Source: Oscillospiraceae bacterium (GTDB lineage Bacteria; Bacillota; Clostridia; Oscillospirales; Oscillospiraceae). From it: DNA of 34,308 nt. Below, piece by piece: positions 30,283 to 34,308 of the stretch. Numbering within the stretch: position 1 is the first letter of the stretch; the number at the start of each line of letters is the position of its first letter. The DNA lies in NCBI GenBank assembly GCA_902761635.1, contig CACWLG010000023.1:1-34308 (forward strand). Reading direction: 5' to 3'. Made by a program: the position numbers and the translations under genes. Under the pieces are notes generated by a model. The model saw only the letters and a list, made by a program, of their open reading frames with translations. It ran no database searches and was not told where the DNA came from.

Positions 30283-31449
30283 TCAGGGAAGACAATCCAG
30301 CCCGCTCTTTTGCAGCAGCGCCTGCATCTCGTCCTGGGTGTCCGCCGTCAGGATGTAGTAGCCGTAGCGGGTGGAGCTGTCGCGGATCTCCCGTCCGTCG
30401 ATGGGCAGGATCTCGCTCACGCGGTAAAGCGCCTCCGGGTTCTCCCGCCGAATGCGCTCCAGGGCCCTGAGGTCCGCCTCGCTGAACAGGAAGCGGATCG
30501 CCGCGACGTGCGTTTTGTCCGTGCTCTGTGTTGTCGGCTCCGCGCCGCAGGCGGTTTCGATCACGGCGCGCACGAAGTCCACGCCCGTGGAGAGCTTTAC
30601 AAGGTCCGAGCCGATGCAGTCCCCGCCCATGCGGGCGCCGCATTCGATGAGGCGGATGTCGCCCCGCTCGTCCACCTTGAGCTCCGTGTGAGAGGCGCCG
30701 TATTGTACGCCGAGGCTGTCGAGCACCTTCGGCACCAGCGCCTTGATCTTCGCAAGGGTCGCATCGTCCATGTGCCTCGGCGGCTGGAGGTGGCCCGTCT
30801 CCACAAACAGCGGCGCGCCGGTGGTGAACTTCTCCGTCACGGCGAGAAAACGGTGCTCTCCTCTCCAGGAGAGGTATTCCACGCTGTACTCCCGGCCCTC
30901 GGCAAACTCCTCCGCCAGCACCTTCTTTTCAAAGGACGGCTCACGCGCAAGCGCGATCGCCCCGGGCAGCTCTTTCGGGTCCGTGACCTTGTAGATGCCC
31001 CGGCTGCCGGAGCGGTCCGTGGGCTTCACGATCAGCGGATACTTGAGCGGCAGGGCGCCGAGATCCATGCCCTCCTCCACCAGGATGCTTTTGCAGGAGG
31101 GCAGCCCCGCCTTCTCAAACGCCCGGCGCATGAGGTGCTTGTTCGTAGCGGTCATGGCGCTGACCATGCCGTTTCCCGTGAGACCCAGCCCCTCGGCCAC
31201 GTAATTGACCGTGATGGCGGCAAGGTCCGAGGCGATCGAGCAGACGCCCGCCGGTCGGATGGCGCGGGCAATTTCCAGGATGCGCTCCTTCTCCACAATG
31301 CTCACGGGGTAGAAATAATCCGCCGTACGCTCGCCGATATCGCCGCACTGCCAGGCGAAGACGTGGGTCGTATAGCCCATGGCCTTCGCTTCCAGGATCA
31401 GCTGATTTTGAAAATCATTGGCGCCGATGATAATGATCGCTTTTCTCAT
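30283..31449 (-). CDS. ATP-grasp carboxylate-amine ligase
   Basis: Cytoplasmic ligase of 388 residues with the ATP-grasp fold, which joins a carboxylate to an amine or thiol through an acyl-phosphate. The N-terminal pre-grasp domain starts AIIIIGANDFQNQLILEAK; the central grasp domain carries YPLIVKPTDRSGSRGIYKV (about 136-154), VLAEEFAEGREYSVEYL (about 178-194), and the Mg-binding IRLIECGARMGGDCIGSDL (about 270-288). Substrates cannot be read from sequence. Between two paralogous GT2 genes and behind wecE, it may couple an amino acid or acid group to the 4-amino sugar or to the lipid-linked glycan; that is inference. The start has GGAG just upstream and the preceding gene ends 7 bp away. Confidence 0.88.
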   Translation of the reverse strand: MRKAIIIIGANDFQNQLILEAKAMGYTTHVFAWQCGDIGERTADYFYPVSIVEKERILEIARAIRPAGVCSIASDLAAITVNYVAEGLGLTGNGMVSAMTATNKHLMRRAFEKAGLPSCKSILVEEGMDLGALPLKYPLIVKPTDRSGSRGIYKVTDPKELPGAIALAREPSFEKKVLAEEFAEGREYSVEYLSWRGEHRFLAVTEKFTTGAPLFVETGHLQPPRHMDDATLAKIKALVPKVLDSLGVQYGASHTELKVDERGDIRLIECGARMGGDCIGSDLVKLSTGVDFVRAVIETACGAEPTTQSTDKTHVAAIRFLFSEADLRALERIRRENPEALYRVSEILPIDGREIRDSSTRYGYYILTADTQDEMQALLQKSGLDCLP

Positions 31450-31456
31450 ATCTCCG

Positions 31457-32389
31457 TCAGCCCCGCTTTCGGATGATCTGCCGCTCTACATACTGGGGAG
31501 AAGCATTGATGCACATATATACGCGGCCGATATATTCGCCGATCATACCGAGCACCAGGAGGATCACGCCGCCCAGAAGCAGCATCAGCGCCATGGTGGA
31601 GGCCCAGCCCTCAGGGATGGAGCTGTCGACAAAGTGCTTGACGATAATGACGATGAAGTAGATGAAGCCCAGCATCGCCGCGACCGCTCCGCACCAGGTC
31701 GCAATGCGCAGGGGCTTGACCGAGAAGGAGGTAAAGCCGTTCATCCAGAGGGAGAAGAGCTTGACGAGCGTGTAGCCGCTCTCCCCCTCCTCCCGCGCCC
31801 GGTGGGTGATCGGCACGGTGCCGATGTTCCGCGTGGAGCGGAGGATGAGGCCTTCCACATAGGGGTAGCAGTTTTTATAGATCAGCATCTCGTCCACAAT
31901 AAAGCGCCGCATGGCAAAATAGCTCGTGATGGTGAGCTCCTTCGGCTTGCCCAGCATGATCTCCGTCATGCGGTTGTTGAGCGCGGTGCCGATATTGCGC
32001 CAGGCGGCGTGCTGCTTGTGGGCATATTCGGCATAGACCACATCATAGCCCTCGTCGAGCTTTTTGAGGAGCTTTCCGACCTCGCTGCCGGGGGTCTGCC
32101 CATCGTCATCCAGACAGACTGCGATCTCCCCCACGGCATGCCGAAGGCCCGCCATCAGCGCTGCGTGCTGGCCGAAGTTTTTCGCAAGATCCACAACGGT
32201 GATCTTCCCGTCCTTCTCTGCCAGATCCCGCAGGACTTCAAAGGTGTTGTCCGGGGAGCAGTCGTTGACCAGGATATATTCGCTGTCATATTCCGGCATT
32301 TCCGCCATGGCGGCCTTGAGCTCGTCCACCACGCCGGTGATGGTGTTTGCCGAACGGTAGCAAGGGATCACAAAAGATACAAGGCGCAT
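31457..32389 (-). CDS. GT2 polyprenyl-phosphate-type glycosyltransferase (first paralogue)
   Basis: Membrane glycosyltransferase of 310 residues, the same architecture as its paralogue at 29323: GT-A domain with FVIPCYRSANTIT, ILVNDCSPDNTF and CLDDDGQTP, then two membrane helices near 232-255 and 268-292, ending in a short basic tail (RKRG). Its differences from the paralogue cluster around 120-140 (EYAHKQHAAWRNIGTALNNR here) and in the membrane helices, so the two may use different sugar donors or lipid carriers. GAGGAGGG, lying inside the end of the GNAT gene, precedes the start, so translation is probably coupled. This enzyme would place the amino sugar on undecaprenyl phosphate. Confidence 0.92.
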   Translation of the reverse strand: MRLVSFVIPCYRSANTITGVVDELKAAMAEMPEYDSEYILVNDCSPDNTFEVLRDLAEKDGKITVVDLAKNFGQHAALMAGLRHAVGEIAVCLDDDGQTPGSEVGKLLKKLDEGYDVVYAEYAHKQHAAWRNIGTALNNRMTEIMLGKPKELTITSYFAMRRFIVDEMLIYKNCYPYVEGLILRSTRNIGTVPITHRAREEGESGYTLVKLFSLWMNGFTSFSVKPLRIATWCGAVAAMLGFIYFIVIIVKHFVDSSIPEGWASTMALMLLLGGVILLVLGMIGEYIGRVYMCINASPQYVERQIIRKRG

Positions 32390-32392
32390 GTC

Positions 32393-32941
32393 TCAGCCCT
32401 CCTCTGCCAGTCTCGCCATGAAGACCACATCGGTGTACACGCCGCCCAGCTTTACATAGTCGCGGAAGATGCCCTCGGTCTGAAAGCCGGCCTTTTCATA
32501 GCTGCGCCGGGCCACGGCGTTGTCGCCCAGCACCTTGAGTGAAATGCGGTGCAGGCGCAGTACATCCAGGCCGAAGGCCGTGAAAAGCCGCGCCGTCTCG
32601 GTGCCGAAGCCGCGGTTTCTGGCCCAGGCCTCGCCGATGAAGATGCCGTACTCGGCAGATTCGTTTTTCCTGTCCACATCGCGGAAATAGACGCTGCCGA
32701 TGCTTTTTCCGCTGGTGTGCTCGACAATGATATACTGGATGACCCTGCCGGTCTCCACCTTGTTTTTGAGCCAGTCCCGGTGCATCTCGGGGGTAAAGGG
32801 CTCCCGGAAGAGGAAGTATTTCCAGACCTCCGGGTCATTGCGCCATCTGACGACATCCGCCGTGTCCGCGTCCGTGATGGGGCGCAGGCTCAGCTTCTCG
32901 CCGTTGATGACCGGCAGCTCGGTTGTTTGCAGAAGCAGCAT
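32393..32941 (-). CDS. GNAT-family N-acetyltransferase (RimJ/RimL fold)
   Basis: Acetyl-CoA-dependent acetyltransferase of 182 residues. Features: LSLRPITDADTADVVRWRND (about 17-36), typical of the RimL-like fold; the acetyl-CoA loop ARNRGFGTETARLF (about 106-119); and RISLKVLGDNAVARRSYEKAGF (about 131-152). In amino-sugar clusters such enzymes N-acetylate UDP- or TDP-4-amino sugars (PseH and WecD roles). Next to wecE, four bp away, the likely substrate is TDP-4-amino-4,6-dideoxygalactose. Its start site GGAG overlaps the wecE stop codon region. Ribosomal-protein acetylation, another role of this fold, is less likely here. Confidence 0.88.
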   Translation of the reverse strand: MLLLQTTELPVINGEKLSLRPITDADTADVVRWRNDPEVWKYFLFREPFTPEMHRDWLKNKVETGRVIQYIIVEHTSGKSIGSVYFRDVDRKNESAEYGIFIGEAWARNRGFGTETARLFTAFGLDVLRLHRISLKVLGDNAVARRSYEKAGFQTEGIFRDYVKLGGVYTDVVFMARLAEEG

Positions 32942-32945
32942 GATT

Positions 32946-34076
32946 TTATACTCCGTAAAAATCCCGCACAGCGGTGATGACCCGGTCCTGATCCTCTTTC
33001 GTCAGGCCGTAGTAGAGGGGCAGGCGCACAAGCCTGTCGGACTCCGCCGTGGTATAGCGGTCCTCCCCCGCAAAGCGCCCGAAGCGCAGCCCCGCCGGGG
33101 CCGAGTGCAGCGGCACATAGTGGAACACCGCAAGGATGTCCCGCTCCCGCAGATATTTGATGAGCGCCGTGCGCTCGCTGAGGTCGCGGCACTTGAGGTA
33201 GAACATGTGGGCGTTTTGTACGCAGTCCTCCGGGATCACCGGCAGCTTCACTCTGCCCTGCGCCGCGAGGTCCGCGAAGGCATCCTTGTAGCGCTGCCAG
33301 CTTCTCAGCCGGTCGTTGTTGATCTCATCCGCCAGCTCGAGCTGAGCCCAGAGATAGGCAGCGTTGAGCTCCGAGGGCAGGAAGCTGTCGCCGATATCCA
33401 CCCAGGTGTACTTGTCCACCTGGCCCCGGAAGAAGCGGGCGCGGTTGGTGCCCTTCTCCCGCAGGATCTCGGCCCGCTCCACATAGGCTGGGTTATTAAT
33501 GAGCACCGCGCCGCCTTCGCCCATGGAGTAGTTCTTTGTCTCATGGAAGGAGTAGCAGCCGAAGTCTCCGATGGTGCCGAGGGCTTTCCCCTTGTAGCTC
33601 GACATGACGCCCTGGGCCGCATCCTCGACCACCAGCAGATGATGCCGCCGGGCAATGTCCAGGATGGTATCCATCTCGCATGCCACGCCCGCGTAATGCA
33701 TGACGAGGATGACCTTTGTCCTGTCCGTGATGGCGGCTTCGATCTTCGTCTCGTCGATGTTCATGGTATCAGGCCTGATGTCCACGAATACCAGCCTTGC
33801 CCCGTAGTTTACAAAAGCGGTGGCGGAACTGGAGAAGGTGAAGCTCGGGAGGATGACCTCGTCCCCGGGCTGAAGCTCACACAGGAGGCTCGCCATATCC
33901 AGAGCTGTGGTGCCGGAGGTGGTCAGCAGCACCTTATGGGCGTCAAAGCGCTTTTCCAGCCACTCGCTGCAGCGCCTGGTAAACTGCCCGTCGCCGCAGA
34001 TCTTGCGGGAGGCAATGGCCTCGCCGATGTATTTCATCTCGTTTCCTGTGCAGGGCGGGACGTTAAAGCAGATCAT
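32946..34076 (-). CDS. wecE: dTDP-4-amino-4,6-dideoxygalactose transaminase (DegT/DnrJ/EryC1/StrS family)
   Basis: PLP-dependent sugar aminotransferase (376 residues) that converts dTDP-4-keto-6-deoxyglucose to dTDP-4-amino-4,6-dideoxygalactose with glutamate as amine donor. It resembles E. coli WecE closely over the whole length from memory: ICGDGQFTRRC, PDTMNIDETKIEAAITD, HYAGVACEMDTI, VVEDAAQGVMSSYKGKALGT, FHETKNYS (PLP lysine K181), REKGTNRARFFRGQVDKYTW, QNAHMFYLK and GEDRYTTAESDRL. Enterobacteria use it for common antigen; here it heads a Gram-positive operon with no rml genes in view, so the dTDP-keto sugar must come from elsewhere. Start after AAAGGAAC, behind a good promoter. Confidence 0.95.
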   Translation of the reverse strand: MICFNVPPCTGNEMKYIGEAIASRKICGDGQFTRRCSEWLEKRFDAHKVLLTTSGTTALDMASLLCELQPGDEVILPSFTFSSSATAFVNYGARLVFVDIRPDTMNIDETKIEAAITDRTKVILVMHYAGVACEMDTILDIARRHHLLVVEDAAQGVMSSYKGKALGTIGDFGCYSFHETKNYSMGEGGAVLINNPAYVERAEILREKGTNRARFFRGQVDKYTWVDIGDSFLPSELNAAYLWAQLELADEINNDRLRSWQRYKDAFADLAAQGRVKLPVIPEDCVQNAHMFYLKCRDLSERTALIKYLRERDILAVFHYVPLHSAPAGLRFGRFAGEDRYTTAESDRLVRLPLYYGLTKEDQDRVITAVRDFYGV

Positions 34077-34129
34077 GGTATAGTTCCTTTCTGTCTACAA
34101 TGCAAAAGCGTTAAAAAAGATGTCTTTAT

Positions 34130-34158
34130 ATTATATCAGTAGAAGGGGGGATTGACAA
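34130..34158 (-). promoter_or_regulatory. Promoter of the wecE operon
   Basis: Minus strand TTGTCA (34158-34153), 17-bp spacer, perfect TATAAT (34135-34130), 53 bp before the wecE start. Confidence 0.75.
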
Positions 34159-34308
34159 GGGCGAAGTTTTTGATCCGTGCACGGCGCGGGCAGCGAAAAA
34201 ATATGCATGCTGTACGTTTGTCAATGATGTGAGACCAAGAGATTGAGTTTGAAAGATGAGCGCGTTAGCTGTTGATGGAGGGAGGGCGTAGCCCGACCGG
34301 AGTCAGCA
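34159..34308. other. Window edge with no assignable feature
   Basis: No open frame with a ribosome site, RNA gene or terminator is visible. It contains a short symmetric stretch (CCGTGCACGG) and a GGAGGGAGGGCG purine run near the end. Confidence 0.5.

Noticed and set aside
34152-34180. Rightward promoter using TTGACA at 34152
   Set aside because: The position 17 bp downstream reads CCGTGC, so no -10 box supports it; only the leftward wecE promoter is convincing.
1-34308. CRISPR array, prophage or restriction/defence island
   Set aside because: No evenly spaced direct repeats with spacers and no cas, phage structural, toxin-antitoxin or restriction genes were recognised.

Overview
The window looks like chromosome from a spore-forming, GC-rich Clostridia bacterium, most likely a gut member of the Oscillospiraceae type. 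This is inferred from spoIIR (a sporulation-only gene), strong AGGAGG-type ribosome sites, Firmicutes-style TTGACA/TATAAT promoters, a TagO-type glycopolymer initiator, and several secreted proteins with Gram-positive signal peptides. No taxonomic search could be run. I see no phage genes, transposase, CRISPR array, rRNA or complete tRNA.

Layout. Positions 1-2451: the 5' end of a PutP-like sodium symporter on the minus strand, divergent from a LysR regulator that is followed by a SleB-like wall hydrolase lacking the usual catalytic Glu. 2553-4406: a GtrA membrane protein and a PG-binding/LysM/M14 peptidoglycan endopeptidase. 4546-6884: a block bounded by two inverted copies of a foldback element; it holds a DtxR-type metal regulator, an orphan E2-acyltransferase-like protein and a promoter/terminator-bounded stretch that may encode a small RNA. 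6885-11453: rsmE, a small proline-rich ORF, spoIIR, ispE and a GH13 alpha-glucosidase. 11743-14406: a large membrane-anchored Ig-like repeat protein. 14579-16949: a CLC anion transporter facing a TagO/WecA-family phosphosugar transferase. 16992-19746: divergent trpS and gltX whose promoters share one -35 region. 19787-21736: a secreted papain-like protease with BspA-type repeats. 21899-24562: the uxuA-uxuB hexuronate operon. 24615-28437: an acyltransferase, a nitroreductase and a secreted 5'-nucleotidase-type phosphatase. 28489-34076: a six-gene minus-strand operon (wecE, GNAT, GT2, ATP-grasp, GT2, SGNH) that probably makes 4-amino-4,6-dideoxygalactose and builds or decorates a surface glycan.

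Two themes stand out. First, a miniature foldback element (four copies, 43-189 bp, terminal inverted repeats) lies at or next to the 3' ends of genes. Two copies are flanked by a perfect 4-bp duplication, and in three cases the element's edge falls at a stop codon; in one case the element itself supplies the end of the protein. Second, many genes concern the cell envelope (SleB-like, M14, GtrA, TagO-like, acyltransferase, wecE operon, secreted repeat proteins). The strongest candidate for an undescribed system is the wecE operon, in which two paralogous polyisoprenyl-type GT2 enzymes flank an ATP-grasp ligase.
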